The notes below the pieces were generated by a model that was not told the origin of the DNA, searched no databases, and saw only the letters and a list, made by a program, of their open reading frames with translations. This document shows, piece by piece, positions 28,109 to 38,528 of a DNA stretch of 64,000 nucleotides. Source of the stretch: Yersinia hibernica (GTDB lineage: Bacteria > Pseudomonadota > Gammaproteobacteria > Enterobacterales > Enterobacteriaceae); the NCBI RefSeq assembly GCF_004124235.1, contig NZ_CP032487.1:248001-312000 (forward strand), read 5' to 3'. The translations under genes were made by a program, and so were the position numbers. Position 1 is the stretch's first letter. Each line of letters starts with the position of its first letter.

Positions 28109-29182
28109 ATGGCATGTTTAAAGCTCCAAGCAGTCACCAAATCTTATGACGGCGTTACGCCGGTGATAAAACAGATTGATTTAGATGTTGCGGATGGCGA
28201 GTTTATCGTGATGGTCGGCCCGTCCGGCTGCGGTAAATCAACATTACTGCGCATGGTCGCCGGGCTAGAACGCACCACCAGTGGGGATATCTATATTGAT
28301 AATCAACGGGTAACTGACTTAGAACCCAAAGATCGCGGCATCGCCATGGTCTTTCAGAATTACGCGCTGTATCCCCATATGAGTGTGTTTGACAATATGG
28401 CTTATGGCTTGAAAATTCGCGGTTTTGGCAAAGAGCAGATCCGCCAGCGCGTTGATGAAGCGGCCCGCATTCTGGAGTTACAACCACTGCTGCAACGCAA
28501 GCCACGCGAACTCTCAGGTGGTCAGCGCCAACGTGTGGCGATGGGCCGGGCTATTGTGCGCGAACCCGCGGTATTTCTCTTTGATGAGCCGCTTTCCAAT
28601 CTGGATGCCAAGCTGCGGGTGCAGATGCGCCTTGAACTGCAACAATTGCATCGCCGCCTGAAAACCACCAGTTTGTATGTGACCCATGATCAGGTCGAGG
28701 CCATGACCTTAGCCCAGCGAGTTATCGTGATGAACAAAGGTGTGGCAGAGCAAATTGGCACGCCAAGTGAGGTTTATCAACGGCCAGCCTCCTTGTTTGT
28801 CGCCAGCTTTATTGGCTCACCGGCCATGAATTTGCTAGCCGGAACGGTGAGTCAGGATGGGCGTAACTTTATTTTATCAGATGGTGTGGCACTCCCGTTG
28901 GCGGTGCCACGGCCGCAATGGGCTTCCCGGCACTTGACCCTGGGTATCCGCCCGGAGCATATTCAGGCAACAACGTCAGCGCAGGGTATCCCGCTGGCTT
29001 TATTAACGCTCGAATTATTAGGGGCGGATAATTTAGCCCATGGGCAATGGGGTGGGCAGGGTGTTATCGTCCGGTTATCTCATGAAGAAATGCCTGCGGC
29101 GGGCAGTATACTGTATTTATATCTGCCGCCCACGGCGCTGCACTTTTTTGATTCAGACAGCGGATTACGGATGGAATCATGA
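28109..29182 (+). CDS. ugpC: UgpC glycerol-3-phosphate transporter ATPase
   Basis: This 357-residue ATPase of the MalK/UgpC type has Walker [10 protein letters not shown] near residue 37, [13 protein letters not shown], signature [16 protein letters not shown] near 135 and Walker [16 protein letters not shown] near 155. A C-terminal regulatory OBD domain of about 120 residues contains LGIRPEHI. In E. coli, internal phosphate inhibits uptake at this subunit. It overlaps ugpQ by four bases. Confidence 0.97.
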   Translation: MACLKLQAVTKSYDGVTPVIKQIDLDVADGEFIVMVGPSGCGKSTLLRMVAGLERTTSGDIYIDNQRVTDLEPKDRGIAMVFQNYALYPHMSVFDNMAYGLKIRGFGKEQIRQRVDEAARILELQPLLQRKPRELSGGQRQRVAMGRAIVREPAVFLFDEPLSNLDAKLRVQMRLELQQLHRRLKTTSLYVTHDQVEAMTLAQRVIVMNKGVAEQIGTPSEVYQRPASLFVASFIGSPAMNLLAGTVSQDGRNFILSDGVALPLAVPRPQWASRHLTLGIRPEHIQATTSAQGIPLALLTLELLGADNLAHGQWGGQGVIVRLSHEEMPAAGSILYLYLPPTALHFFDSDSGLRMES

Positions 29183-29928
29183 GTAAAAACTGGCCTTATC
29201 CTACTATTGTTGCCCACCGGGGCGGCGGCTCATTAGCACCGGAAAATACCTTGGCGGCGATTGATGTTGGTGCGCGTCATGGCCATAAAATGATTGAGTT
29301 TGATGCCAAATTATCGCAAGACGGCCAGATATTTCTCCTGCATGACGACACCCTAGAGCGCACCAGCAACGGCTGGGGGGTGGCGGGCGATTTACCCTGG
29401 GAAAAGCTGCTGCAGTTGGATGTTGGTGACTGGTACAGCCCGGCCTTTCACGGTGAGCGCTTGCCATTGCTCTCAGAGGTGGCCGCTCGCTGCGCCCAGT
29501 ATGGTATGGCCGCGAATATTGAAATTAAACCGACCACCGGCACTGAAACCCCCACCGGTCGGGCCATTGCGCTGGCTGCTCGGCTATTGTGGCAAAGTCA
29601 GGTGATACCGCCGTTATTATCCTCCTTTTCGTTTGATGCATTAGCCGCAGCACAGCAGGCCGCCCCTGAGCTACCGCGCGGTTTATTGCTGGATAAATGG
29701 GATGATAACTGGCAGGCAATGACCCGCGAGTTGGATTGTGTTTCTTTGCATATTAACCACAAACAATTGACGGCCGAGCGGGTGGCCTTACTCAAAGCCG
29801 CAGGGCTGCATATTTTGGTGTATACCGTCAACCAACCTGCGCGTGCGCAGGAATTGTTAAATTGGGGCGTTGACTGCCTCTGTACTGACCGTATAGATTT
29901 GATAGGGACAAATTTTACCGGCTGCTGA
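29179..29928 (+). CDS. ugpQ: UgpQ glycerophosphodiester phosphodiesterase
   Basis: This 249-residue cytosolic enzyme hydrolyses imported glycerophosphodiesters to glycerol-3-phosphate and an alcohol. It has the GDPD catalytic start [17 protein letters not shown] (His and Arg), metal-binding [10 protein letters not shown] and [10 protein letters not shown], then NIEIKP and TVNQPARA near the C-terminus. The length is close to E. coli UgpQ (247). It is the last gene of the ugp operon. Confidence 0.96.
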   Translation: MSKNWPYPTIVAHRGGGSLAPENTLAAIDVGARHGHKMIEFDAKLSQDGQIFLLHDDTLERTSNGWGVAGDLPWEKLLQLDVGDWYSPAFHGERLPLLSEVAARCAQYGMAANIEIKPTTGTETPTGRAIALAARLLWQSQVIPPLLSSFSFDALAAAQQAAPELPRGLLLDKWDDNWQAMTRELDCVSLHINHKQLTAERVALLKAAGLHILVYTVNQPARAQELLNWGVDCLCTDRIDLIGTNFTGC

Positions 29929-30024
29929 CCCCATCCTATAAGTTATTCCTGCCCACTATAATAAACCGGTCAGCCATTCTTACATTTACGGGCTCACCTG
30001 GCCCGGTTTGACAGGAAGTAAACC

Positions 30025-30981
30025 ATGCCCGCCTTTGTTATTTCGCTCTGGCACCAGATTGTTTTGTCTTCTCCGCTCTTTGTGTTGCTCGCGCTGGGGT
30101 ACTGTTTGGTGCGATTTGGCAAGTGGCCGTCGACTATCACGGATGGCTTAACTCGGTTTGTTTTCTCCCTTGCTTTACCCGCAATGCTGTTTCGTATGAT
30201 GTGCGATTTCTCCGAGCGCCCGGCAGTTGATGCGCGTCTGCTGATTGCCTTTTTTGGTAGCTGTTTGGTGGTATTTATTATTGGACGAGTTATCGCCAGC
30301 CGGGTGTTTCATCTTGATGGTGTGTCCGGCTCAGTGTTTGCCCTCGGCGGGATTTTTTCCAATAATGTGATGCTGGGGCTGCCCATCGCCACCCTGATGT
30401 TGGGCGAAAAAGCTATCCCGGCGGTGGCGCTGGTTTTGGTGTTTAATGGCCTGATTTTATGGACATTAGTGACTATCTCAGTGGAGTGGGCGCGCAATGG
30501 TTCACCGACGTTAGCCGGTTTTGCCAAAACAGCCCGCAGTGTACTAACTAACCCATTGATTATTGGGATTATCTCGGGCACCTTATTTAGCCTGACGGGC
30601 TTGCAACTTCCGCCGGTTATCGACCAGCCCGTCACCCTGTTAGGGCAGGTGGCACCGCCATTATCATTGATTGTACTGGGCATGGGGCTGGCGGAATACC
30701 GGGTGAGTGAAGGTTGGCAAATCAGCAGTGCCATTTGTGTACTTAAGCTAATCGTGCAACCCATGGTGATATGGGCACTGGCGTGGGCCATGAATTTACC
30801 GGCACTCGAAACCCAGGTGGTGGTCTTGCTGGGCTCAATGGCCACTGGCGTCAATGTTTATCTGATGTCACGTCAATTTAATGTGCTGACCGGCCCTGCC
30901 GCCGCCAGTTTAGTGATGTCTACCGTGCTTGCGGCGGTGACCACACCACTGATTTTGACCATTATTGGTGCCGGGGTGTAA
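30025..30981 (+). CDS. AEC-family transporter
   Basis: This 318-residue membrane protein has about ten hydrophobic segments and the pattern of the auxin efflux carrier (AEC) family: PLFVLLALGYCLVRFGKWP, LTRFVFSLALPAMLFRMM, FSNNVMLGLPIATLMLG, LTNPLIIGIISGTLFSL and APPLSLIVLGMGLA. Bacterial members include malonate and other anion carriers; the substrate cannot be read here. It stands alone between ugpQ (97 bases upstream) and yigM. Confidence 0.82.
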   Translation: MPAFVISLWHQIVLSSPLFVLLALGYCLVRFGKWPSTITDGLTRFVFSLALPAMLFRMMCDFSERPAVDARLLIAFFGSCLVVFIIGRVIASRVFHLDGVSGSVFALGGIFSNNVMLGLPIATLMLGEKAIPAVALVLVFNGLILWTLVTISVEWARNGSPTLAGFAKTARSVLTNPLIIGIISGTLFSLTGLQLPPVIDQPVTLLGQVAPPLSLIVLGMGLAEYRVSEGWQISSAICVLKLIVQPMVIWALAWAMNLPALETQVVVLLGSMATGVNVYLMSRQFNVLTGPAAASLVMSTVLAAVTTPLILTIIGAGV

Positions 30982-31178
30982 CTGCGGGCGCGGTGCGCTC
31001 CAGGGGGGCGCTCATTCCATCCCCAGCTTAGCCGCTATAGCATCATTTCAGTCACTGGCTGAGGGGTGAATGTTATTCATGTGGTCAATTGTTAACCTCA
31101 TGTAAACCCACTTCAGCTGAAAATTGTCTTCCGCTTCCGCTACAATGGCACTTTATCACCTCAAAGAGCCAATTTACT

Positions 31179-32078
31179 GTGTTTTTACTGGTCATTACCA
31201 CCCTCTTATGGGCGTTCTCTTTTAGCCTGATTGGCGAATATCTGGCCGGGCAGGTGGATAGCTGGTTTTCTGTGCTGATGCGTGTCGGGTTGGCAGCGCT
31301 GGTTTTTTTACCTTTCCTGCGTTGGCGCAACATCCCCTGGCGGGTTTGCCTGCTGTATATGACCGTGGGTGCAATTCAGTTAGGTATCATGTACTTATTC
31401 AGCTTCCGCGCCTATCTCTATCTTACGGTGCCGGAGTTTTTGCTGTTCACCGTGATGACACCACTGTATGTCACATTAATTTATGATGTGCTACGCCGCC
31501 AGCGCCTGCGTTGGGGTTATGCCCTGAGTGCTTTGCTGGCGGTGCTAGGGGCGGCAATCATTCGTTATGACCATCTCAGTGAACATTTTTGGTGGGGATT
31601 GATGCTGGTTCAGGCCGCTAATATCTGTTTTGCCATTGGCCAAGTGGGGTATAAGCGCTTGATGGAAGTCCACCCAATCCCGCAGCATGTGGCGTTTTCA
31701 TGGTTTTATGTCGGCGCTCTGGTGGTTGCCGTCATCGCCTGGTTTGCTTTCGGTAACCCACAGAAACTGCCAACCACATCATTGCAGTGGGGCGTGCTGG
31801 TTTGGCTCGGTGTGGGGGCCTCGGCTTTGGGATACTTCATGTGGAACTATGGCGCGACACAAGTTGATGCCGGCACCTTGGGAATCATGAATAACATGCA
31901 TGTTCCGGCTGGGTTACTGGTGAATCTGGCCATTTGGCAAGAAAAACCCCATTGGCCCAGCTTTATCATTGGGGCAATTGTGATAATGGCTTCGCTATGG
32001 GTACACCGGCGTTGGGTCGCTGTGCACTCTTTACAAATGGCAGATTCTCGCAAGCGTGTTGCCGGGCCGAACGAATAA
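31179..32078 (+). CDS. yigM: YigM (BioP) biotin transporter, EamA family
   Basis: This 299-residue protein has ten membrane segments in two EamA halves. In E. coli YigM imports biotin. I chose the GTG at 31179 (AAAGAG ten bases upstream); it gives [17 protein letters not shown] and exactly the E. coli length. A longer frame from 31089 adds a 30-residue hydrophilic stretch with no ribosome site. Conserved runs include [34 protein letters not shown] and [16 protein letters not shown]. Its 3' end overlaps the convergent metR by 113 bases. Confidence 0.92.
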   Translation: MFLLVITTLLWAFSFSLIGEYLAGQVDSWFSVLMRVGLAALVFLPFLRWRNIPWRVCLLYMTVGAIQLGIMYLFSFRAYLYLTVPEFLLFTVMTPLYVTLIYDVLRRQRLRWGYALSALLAVLGAAIIRYDHLSEHFWWGLMLVQAANICFAIGQVGYKRLMEVHPIPQHVAFSWFYVGALVVAVIAWFAFGNPQKLPTTSLQWGVLVWLGVGASALGYFMWNYGATQVDAGTLGIMNNMHVPAGLLVNLAIWQEKPHWPSFIIGAIVIMASLWVHRRWVAVHSLQMADSRKRVAGPNE

Positions 32079-32919
32079 AAGCTTCTGTGACCGGTTGGCG
32101 CTGTTCTCCATCACGGACGGCGGCGTATAACCGGCTCCACAAGCCATTTCCCAGTGTTTTCGTGACTACCAATCCCTGACGTTCGAAGCTCTCGACCACC
32201 CAGTGTGGCAGGGCGGCGATCCCCATCCGTGCTGAAACCATTTGAATCAACAACAAGGTATTATCGACATTTTTCAGCGACGGGCTAATGCCCGCGGGTT
32301 GCAAGAAATGCCGCCAGATATCTAGCCGCTGGCGCTGTACTGGGTAAATCATCAACACTTCTTGCGCCAAATCCTCCGGTTCAATGCGGGCGTTCTTGGC
32401 CAATGGATGGTCTGGCGCCAGCACCAGCCGCACTTCAAAATCAAACATCGGTGAATAGTGCAGACCACTGCGCGGCAAGATGTCAGACGTCAGTACCAAA
32501 TCCAACTCCCCTTGCTGCAAAGCTGGCTGTGGGTCGAATGTCACGCCTGATTGGAAGTCCATTGCCACTTGGGGCCAGCTTTTGTGGAAACTGTCCAGCG
32601 CCGGTGTTAGCCACTGTATACAGCTATGGCATTCGATGGCGATACGCAGCGCGGTTTGGTGTGGTTCATTGCAGGTTTGCAGCGCTTGCTTGATTTGCGG
32701 CAGCACTTGTTCTGCTAGCTGCAACAGGATCTCACCTTGTGTAGTGAAACGTAATGGTTGGCTTTTACGCACAAACAGACGGAAACCCAGACGTTGTTCC
32801 AAGTCACTGAATTGATGAGATAAAGCTGACTGAGTCTGATGAAGTTGTGTCGCCGCCGCAGCCAGTGAGCCGGTATTGCGCAAAGCTTGTAGGGTGCGTA
32901 AGTGTTTCAGTTCGATCAT
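31966..32919 (-). CDS. metR: MetR LysR-type regulator of methionine genes
   Basis: This 317-residue LysR-family activator of metE and metH uses homocysteine as co-effector. The N-terminal winged helix-turn-helix reads [59 protein letters not shown]. The effector domain contains [23 protein letters not shown] and [19 protein letters not shown]. It is divergent from metE, with a 105-base gap holding their shared control region. The 3' end overlaps yigM on the other strand. Confidence 0.97.
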   Translation of the reverse strand: MIELKHLRTLQALRNTGSLAAAATQLHQTQSALSHQFSDLEQRLGFRLFVRKSQPLRFTTQGEILLQLAEQVLPQIKQALQTCNEPHQTALRIAIECHSCIQWLTPALDSFHKSWPQVAMDFQSGVTFDPQPALQQGELDLVLTSDILPRSGLHYSPMFDFEVRLVLAPDHPLAKNARIEPEDLAQEVLMIYPVQRQRLDIWRHFLQPAGISPSLKNVDNTLLLIQMVSARMGIAALPHWVVESFERQGLVVTKTLGNGLWSRLYAAVRDGEQRQPVTEAFIRSARQHACENLPFVKSAQRPNAGVPIAKPLSQLPQ

Positions 32920-32983
32920 GAGAGTCCTTCACAGTGACAGTGAACAAATTGCGCTTGTGATTAATACAGTACCTGCTGATTAT

Positions 32984-33007
32984 AGATGTGTAAACATCTG
33001 GATGGCT
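32984..33007 (+). promoter_or_regulatory. Possible met boxes in the metE leader
   Basis: Three adjacent 8-mers, AGATGTGT, AAACATCT and GGATGGCT, loosely follow the MetJ met-box consensus AGACGTCT in tandem. They sit just upstream of metE, which is MetJ-repressed in E. coli. Matches are partial. A clean MetR site (TGAA-N5-TTCA) was not found in the same gap. Confidence 0.4.
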
Positions 33008-33024
33008 AAATGGGAGATAAGACG

Positions 33025-35301
33025 ATGACAATTTTAAATCACACACTGGGTTTTCCGCGTGTAGGTCTGAAACGTGAACTGAAAAAAGCACAAGAAAGTT
33101 ACTGGGCAGGCAACTCCACGCAAGAAGAATTGCTCAATGTGGGTCGTGAATTGCGCGCCCGCCATTGGCAACAGCAACAACAAGCTGGCGTTGATTTGCT
33201 GCCAGTCGGTGATTTCGCTTGGTATGACCATGTATTGACCACCAGTTTGCTGCTGGGTAATGTCCCAGAGCGCCATCAGAATGCCGATGGTTCGATTGAC
33301 TTAGATACCTTGTTCCGCATCGGCCGTGGCCGCGCACCGACCGGCACACCGGCGGCGGCGGCAGAAATGACGAAATGGTTTAATACTAACTATCACTACA
33401 TGGTGCCGGAGTTCCAACAGGGTCAGCAGTTCAAACTGGGCTGGACTCAACTGTTAGATGAGGTGGATGAGGCGCTGGCTTTGGGCCACAAAATCAAGCC
33501 GGTACTGCTTGGCCCGCTAACTTATCTGTGGTTGGGTAAAGTGAAAGGTGAGCAGTTTGACCGCCTCTCATTGCTAAAAGATATTTTGCCAGTTTACCAG
33601 CAAGTCTTGGCCGAATTGGCAAAACGCGGTATCGAGTGGGTACAGATTGACGAGCCGGCATTGGTATTGGAATTGCCACAAGAGTGGCTGAATGCCTATC
33701 AACCGGCTTACCAGGCACTGCAAGGCCAGGTTAAAGTGCTGCTGACCACTTATTTCGACAGCATCGGCCACAACCTTGACACTATTCGCACGCTACCCGT
33801 GCAAGGCCTGCATGTTGATGTGGTAGCGGGCCAGGATGACCTTGCTAGCCTGAATGCGGAGCTGCCAAAAGAGTGGCTGTTATCACTGGGGGTTATCAAT
33901 GGCCGTAATGTATGGCGCGCCGATCTGAGTCATTGGTTTGAGCGCCTGCAACCTTTGGTGAATAGCCGCTCGCTATGGTTGGGCAGCTCTTGCTCCTTAT
34001 TACATAGCCCGATTGATTTAAGTGAAGAAACCCGCCTTGATGCAGAAGTGAAGAGCTGGTTTGCCTTTGCCCTGCAAAAATGTGCCGAGCTGGCGCTGCT
34101 AACACAGGCGCTGAATGCCCCGACACCAAGCAAACTGGCTGAATTGGCCGCTTACAGTGCGCCAATTCGTGCTCGTCGTGCTTCCAGCCGTGTTCACAAT
34201 GTACAAGTAGAACAGCGTTTGGCGGCAATCACCGCACAAGATATTGAGCGCCAACTGCCTTATCAGGCTCGTGCTGTTGTCCAGCGCCAGCGCTTTAACT
34301 TACCGGCCTGGCCGACCACCACCATCGGCTCATTCCCGCAAACCACCGAAATCCGTGGCTTGCGTTTGGATTTCAAACAGGGCCGTTTAGATGGCAAAAA
34401 CTATCGCACGGGCATCAGCGAGCACATCAAACAAGCTATTGCGGAGCAGGAACGTTTGGGTCTGGACGTCTTGGTGCATGGCGAAGCTGAACGTAATGAT
34501 ATGGTTGAATATTTCGGTGAGCATCTGGACGGCTTTGTCTTTACGCAAAATGGTTGGGTGCAGAGCTATGGGTCACGTTGTGTTAAACCACCGGTGATTA
34601 TTGGTGATATCAGCCGCCCTGAAGCCATTACCGTTGAATGGGCCAAGTATGCTCAATCTCTGACGAACAAGCCGGTAAAAGGCATGTTGACTGGGCCGGT
34701 GACTATTCTGTGCTGGTCATTCCCCCGCGAAGATGTGAGCCGTGAAACCATTGCTAAACAAATTGCGCTGGCACTGCGTGATGAAGTTGAGGATCTGGAG
34801 AAGGCCGGTATTGGCATCATCCAGATTGATGAGCCAGCGCTGCGCGAAGGTCTGCCTCTGCGCCGTGCTGATTGGCAAGCTTATCTGCAGTGGGCGGTTG
34901 ATGCTTTTAAATTGAATGCAGCGGTCGCGCAAAACGATACTCAGATTCACACCCATATGTGTTATTGCGAGTTCAATGACATCATGGATTCGATTGCTGC
35001 GCTGGATGCTGATGTGATTACTATCGAAACTTCCCGGTCAGATATGGAATTGTTGGAGTCATTTGAAGATTTCGCCTACCCGAATGAAATTGGCCCCGGC
35101 GTTTATGATATTCACTCACCGAATGTGCCAAGTGTGGAGTGGATGGAGGCTTTACTGTGTAAGGCGGCGCAGCGGATCCCAGCAGAACGTTTGTGGGTTA
35201 ACCCAGACTGTGGTTTGAAAACCCGTGGCTGGCCGGAAACCCGTCAGGCGCTGGCCAACATGGTGCTTGCAGCACAGCGCTTGCGGGCAGAACAAGCTTA
35301 A
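33025..35301 (+). CDS. metE: MetE cobalamin-independent methionine synthase
   Basis: This 758-residue zinc enzyme transfers a methyl group from 5-methyltetrahydropteroyltriglutamate to homocysteine. I chose the ATG at 33025 ([22 protein letters not shown]), preceded by GGGAGATAA; an ATG at 33010 adds five residues. Zinc ligands are visible in HTHMCYCEF near 642 and the cysteine in [11 protein letters not shown] near 727. The active-site segments [14 protein letters not shown] and [10 protein letters not shown] are intact. It is divergent from metR. Confidence 0.98.
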   Translation: MTILNHTLGFPRVGLKRELKKAQESYWAGNSTQEELLNVGRELRARHWQQQQQAGVDLLPVGDFAWYDHVLTTSLLLGNVPERHQNADGSIDLDTLFRIGRGRAPTGTPAAAAEMTKWFNTNYHYMVPEFQQGQQFKLGWTQLLDEVDEALALGHKIKPVLLGPLTYLWLGKVKGEQFDRLSLLKDILPVYQQVLAELAKRGIEWVQIDEPALVLELPQEWLNAYQPAYQALQGQVKVLLTTYFDSIGHNLDTIRTLPVQGLHVDVVAGQDDLASLNAELPKEWLLSLGVINGRNVWRADLSHWFERLQPLVNSRSLWLGSSCSLLHSPIDLSEETRLDAEVKSWFAFALQKCAELALLTQALNAPTPSKLAELAAYSAPIRARRASSRVHNVQVEQRLAAITAQDIERQLPYQARAVVQRQRFNLPAWPTTTIGSFPQTTEIRGLRLDFKQGRLDGKNYRTGISEHIKQAIAEQERLGLDVLVHGEAERNDMVEYFGEHLDGFVFTQNGWVQSYGSRCVKPPVIIGDISRPEAITVEWAKYAQSLTNKPVKGMLTGPVTILCWSFPREDVSRETIAKQIALALRDEVEDLEKAGIGIIQIDEPALREGLPLRRADWQAYLQWAVDAFKLNAAVAQNDTQIHTHMCYCEFNDIMDSIAALDADVITIETSRSDMELLESFEDFAYPNEIGPGVYDIHSPNVPSVEWMEALLCKAAQRIPAERLWVNPDCGLKTRGWPETRQALANMVLAAQRLRAEQA

Positions 35302-35328
35302 TAACGGTTTACTCTGTTGTGAGACTTT

Positions 35329-35354
35329 GGGCGCATATTTTGCGCCCTTTTTTT
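35329..35354 (+). terminator. metE terminator
   Basis: GGGCGCA (35329-35335) and TGCGCCC (35341-35347) form a 7-base-pair stem followed by seven Ts. It is 27 bases after the metE stop and precedes the convergent ysgA stop. Confidence 0.93.
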
Positions 35355-35360
35355 GGACTA

Positions 35361-36215
35361 TTATTCATCGGCCTCAGGCACTGGATTCGCCGCAACCCCG
35401 TGTTCTGCAAACCAGTCTAGCATGCGCTGCCAGCCATCCAGTGCGGACTCGGCGTGATAACTGGGGCGGTAATCAGCATAAAATGCATGCCCGGCATCGG
35501 GATAAACAATGATTTCGGCATCGGCATTTGCGGCCCGTAGTGCTTGGCGCATGGTGTCGATATGTTCTTGGGTAATACTGCCATCTTTGCCGCCATATAA
35601 CCCCAACACCGGTGCGCTGAGGTTGACGGCACTATCAACCGGATATTTCGGCAGCAGTAAAGTTTTCTCGCCGACCAATTTGCCATACCAAGCCGCTGCC
35701 GCTTTTAATTGCGGGTTATGGGCGGCATATAACCAGGCTATCCGCCCACCCCAACAAAAGCCGGTAATGGCCAATTTGTTGGAATCACCGCCGTGGCGCG
35801 ATGCCCAATGCGCAGTATGGTCAAGGTCAACCATCACCTGTCTATCCGGTATTTTGCTGACCAGATTTTTAACTAATGCATTGATATCATCATATTCTTT
35901 GGCATCCCCTTGGCGAAAAAATAGCTCAGGGGCGATGGCCAGATATCCCTGTTTCGCCAGCCTGCGGCAGATATCCTGAATGTGTTCATGCACACCAAAG
36001 ATTTCTTGTACAACAATAACAACAGGATATGGGCCAGTATGTTGGGCTGGCTTGGCAATATAGGCCGGTAACTCATCGCCTTGAGACGGGATAGTGGTTT
36101 CTGTGCAGTGAATACCGTGTTGATTGGTATGGCGGGTCGTCGGGGCCAGCGGATTGACTGCGGGGGTGAATCCGCTGGTCGCCATTCTGAGAGTCATAGA
36201 TTGATCCGTTTTCAC
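35361..36215 (-). CDS. ysgA: YsgA dienelactone hydrolase family protein
   Basis: This 284-residue alpha/beta hydrolase has the dienelactone hydrolase triad: nucleophile in GFCWGGR (Cys), Asp in LGLYGGKDG and His in DAGHAFYADYRPSYH. It shows VVVQEIFGVHEHIQDICRRLAKQGYLAIAPELF and is close to E. coli YsgA (271). The natural substrate is unknown. The start is a GTG at 36215, six bases after AAGGAG. Downstream in-frame ATGs (36197, 36185) are weaker candidates. It sits between metE and udp as in E. coli. Confidence 0.9.
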   Translation of the reverse strand: MKTDQSMTLRMATSGFTPAVNPLAPTTRHTNQHGIHCTETTIPSQGDELPAYIAKPAQHTGPYPVVIVVQEIFGVHEHIQDICRRLAKQGYLAIAPELFFRQGDAKEYDDINALVKNLVSKIPDRQVMVDLDHTAHWASRHGGDSNKLAITGFCWGGRIAWLYAAHNPQLKAAAAWYGKLVGEKTLLLPKYPVDSAVNLSAPVLGLYGGKDGSITQEHIDTMRQALRAANADAEIIVYPDAGHAFYADYRPSYHAESALDGWQRMLDWFAEHGVAANPVPEADE

Positions 36216-36657
36216 TGTGATCTCCTTGCGAAATGAGGAAAGTATGGCTCAATAAAGCCTTATTGGGTTGAGCTATCCATGGCTCTGATATTTGCAGTTC
36301 TCGACTTTAACTATAGGTAATCTGTGGGATTAATGAGATCAGGTTTTGCCGTAATTCAGTGTTTTATTGCAACATGGGATCTGTCTGATAAGTCAGCGAA
36401 TAAAGATAAACACACAACATTAATCAATGAGTTCTATTCTTGTTATTCATATATAAAATGACTAGCTCTGTGGTCTGCTTTGTATGAAAAATAGTCTCAG
36501 CGTCTTTGTTTTGTGATTAGAGTCACTAATTTAATGTATGTGGAATTTTCATTTCTTTTATCAAGGTGACTCTCGTCACGAAATAATGTGATGATTTTGA
36601 GTAAAATATTCCTTTGTACCTCCCTATAACATCTTTCATGAAAGAGGAGTCTCACAC
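36216..36657. other. ysgA-udp intergenic regulatory region
   Basis: This 442-base stretch has no visible gene. Its right half holds two CRP-like sites and a -10 for udp, listed separately. The left half is AT-rich and shows nothing further that I can support. Confidence 0.6.
36512..36607 (+). promoter_or_regulatory. udp promoter with two CRP-like sites (CytR-type)
   Basis: TGTGA-TTAGAG-TCACT (36512-36527) and GGTGA-CTCTCG-TCACG (36565-36580) both match the CRP consensus TGTGA-N6-TCACA well. Their centres are 53 bases apart. A -10 (TAAAAT, 36602-36607) puts the second site at about -41.5 and the first at about -94.5. That is the tandem CRP layout in which CytR binds between, known for E. coli udp and deoP2. 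Confidence 0.85.
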
Positions 36658-37419
36658 ATGGCTAAATCTGACGTTTTTCACTTAGGTCTGACTAAAAATG
36701 ATCTGCAAGGGGCGACTCTGGCTATCGTGCCGGGTGACCCACAGCGTGTTGAGAAAATCGCTAAATTGATGGATAACCCAGTACATCTGGCGTCACATCG
36801 TGAATTTACCTCATGGCGCGCCGAACTTGATGGCAAAGCGGTGATTGTCTGCTCAACTGGGATTGGTGGCCCATCCACCTCTATTGCGGTTGAAGAATTA
36901 GCGCAACTCGGTGTGCGGACGTTCCTGCGTATTGGCACTACCGGTGCGATTCAGCCGCATATTAATGTGGGTGATGTATTGGTCACAACCGCCGCAGTGC
37001 GCTTAGACGGTGCCAGCCTGCACTTTGCGCCAATGGAATTCCCGGCAGTGGCTGATTTTGACTGCACCACAGCATTAGTTAATGCGGCTAAATCAGTGGG
37101 CGCGACGACTCATATTGGTGTCACCGCCTCCTCAGATACTTTCTATCCAGGGCAAGAACGCTACGATACCTACTCTGGCCGTGTTGTCCGCCGCTTCAAA
37201 GGCTCCATGGAAGAGTGGCAATCTATGGGAGTGATGAATTATGAAATGGAATCAGCCACATTGCTGACAATGTGTGCCAGCCAGGGCCTGCGTGCCGGTA
37301 TGGTCGCTGGGGTCATTGTTAACCGTACCCAGCAAGAAATTCCGAACGAAGAAACCATGAAAACAACTGAAAGCCATGCGGTGAAAATTGTCGTTGAAGC
37401 GGCTCGCCACCTACTGTAA
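36658..37419 (+). CDS. udp: Udp uridine phosphorylase
   Basis: This 253-residue cytosolic enzyme splits uridine with phosphate to uracil and ribose-1-phosphate. It shows the NP-family motifs [52 protein letters not shown] and the nucleoside-binding [14 protein letters not shown]. The length equals E. coli Udp. AGAGGAG precedes the ATG. Two upstream CRP-like sites suggest CRP/CytR control. Confidence 0.98.
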   Translation: MAKSDVFHLGLTKNDLQGATLAIVPGDPQRVEKIAKLMDNPVHLASHREFTSWRAELDGKAVIVCSTGIGGPSTSIAVEELAQLGVRTFLRIGTTGAIQPHINVGDVLVTTAAVRLDGASLHFAPMEFPAVADFDCTTALVNAAKSVGATTHIGVTASSDTFYPGQERYDTYSGRVVRRFKGSMEEWQSMGVMNYEMESATLLTMCASQGLRAGMVAGVIVNRTQQEIPNEETMKTTESHAVKIVVEAARHLL

Positions 37420-37474
37420 TGCCCGCCACTGGCGGATGAATAACTCGTGGTAAATGAATCAGTGAATGTCATAC

Positions 37475-37507
37475 GAGCAGGTCAGTTTACTGGCCTGTTC
37501 TTTATTT
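37475..37507 (+). terminator. udp terminator
   Basis: GAGCAGGTCAG (37475-37485) pairs with CTGGCCTGTTC (37490-37500) over 11 positions, with two wobble pairs and a TTTA loop. TTTATTT follows. It lies 55 bases after the udp stop. Confidence 0.88.
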
Positions 37508-37564
37508 CGGCTGATTATCTGTTAATGTCGTAGCTCTTATAATGGACAATAATAAGAGGAAAAT

Positions 37565-38362
37565 ATGACAACACCTGCTCTATCTCATCCTTCCCTACTG
37601 CCACTGGATGGTGGTATTAACTTTCGTGATCTTGGTGGTAACGTTGTTGCCGATGGCCGACTTATCAAGCGCGGGCTATTATTTCGCTCGGGTTCACTTG
37701 ACCGTTTGAGTTCCAAAGATTGTCAGGTTCTTAGCGGTGGCTCGGTTGCTCAAATTCTAGATTATCGCGACGCAGATGAAGTTCAGGCCAAACCTGACAT
37801 TATTTGGCAGGGTGCCAGCTATCACAATATTCCAGCCAATCCGCTCAGCAGTGAAGTTAACGCCAATCTTGAGAAACTGACTAACGAGACGTTAGCGACA
37901 TTTGATGCCAGAGCCTTCATGCTAGAGCTTTATCGCCGCTTACCATTTAATAATCAGGCTTATAAGCAATTGGTCAGTTTGCTACATAATAGTGCTTCGC
38001 CAGAGCATGCCGCGGCTGGTGTAGTGCAGCACTGTGCTGTCGGAAAAGACCGCACCGGAGTGGGGTCGGCATTGGTACTGTTTGCTTTAGGGGCTGATGA
38101 AGCAACCGTCCTGGAAGATTACCTGCTAACTGAAACCACACTGGCACCTTTTCGTGAACATATGCTGGCTGAACTGGCGCTTAAATTAAATGAGCAAGCG
38201 CTAGGTCAATTTGCTTTTGTACTTTCGGCTCGAGAAGAGTTTATTCAAACCGCCCTGCGCAGTATTCAAGAGCGCTATGGTAGCCGTGAGCAATGGCTAC
38301 AGCAGGAATTTGGTCTTGGCAGCAGTGAGCGTGAAAAATTGCAGTCATATTTCTTGGAGTAA
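37565..38362 (+). CDS. Tyrosine-protein phosphatase family protein
   Basis: This 265-residue protein has the PTP active-site loop HCAVGKDRTG near residue 159 (Cys and Arg of C-x5-R), the opening GGINFRDLGGNVVADGRLIKRGLLFRSGSLDRLS and a GADEATVLEDYLLT helix. This pattern is typical of the MptpB-like / Y_phosphatase3 group, which acts on phosphotyrosine or phosphoinositides. It has no signal peptide, so a cytosolic location is expected. AAGAGGAAA precedes the ATG. It is followed by its own terminator. E. coli has no equivalent between udp and rmuC. Confidence 0.85.
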   Translation: MTTPALSHPSLLPLDGGINFRDLGGNVVADGRLIKRGLLFRSGSLDRLSSKDCQVLSGGSVAQILDYRDADEVQAKPDIIWQGASYHNIPANPLSSEVNANLEKLTNETLATFDARAFMLELYRRLPFNNQAYKQLVSLLHNSASPEHAAAGVVQHCAVGKDRTGVGSALVLFALGADEATVLEDYLLTETTLAPFREHMLAELALKLNEQALGQFAFVLSAREEFIQTALRSIQERYGSREQWLQQEFGLGSSEREKLQSYFLE

Positions 38363-38404
38363 TGGCATACCAAGAGCCTACTTTTGTAATTTCTCATCTA
38401 TTGG

Positions 38405-38425
38405 GCCACCACTCGGTGGCTTTTT
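38405..38425 (+). terminator. Terminator after the phosphatase gene
   Basis: GCCACC (38405-38410) and GGTGGC (38415-38420) form a stem with loop ACTC, followed by TTTTT. It lies 42 bases after the phosphatase stop. Confidence 0.9.
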
Positions 38426-38528
38426 CTAACCGCTTAATGATGCAAACTACCGCTTAACCAGTTCGCTGATATTTCTCTTAGGGCCAAGCGTATGTTAACG
38501 CCTGACAAATTCCCTGGAGAGAATGCTC

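Noticed and set aside
30309..30854. 181-codon minus-strand frame inside the AEC transporter gene
   Set aside because: Antisense shadow; composition and lack of similarity argue against a gene.
30982..31080. GC-rich stretch with CCCCAG/CTGAGGGG-like words, possible ERIC element
   Set aside because: The order and spacing of the words do not follow the ERIC consensus and no long dyad is present.
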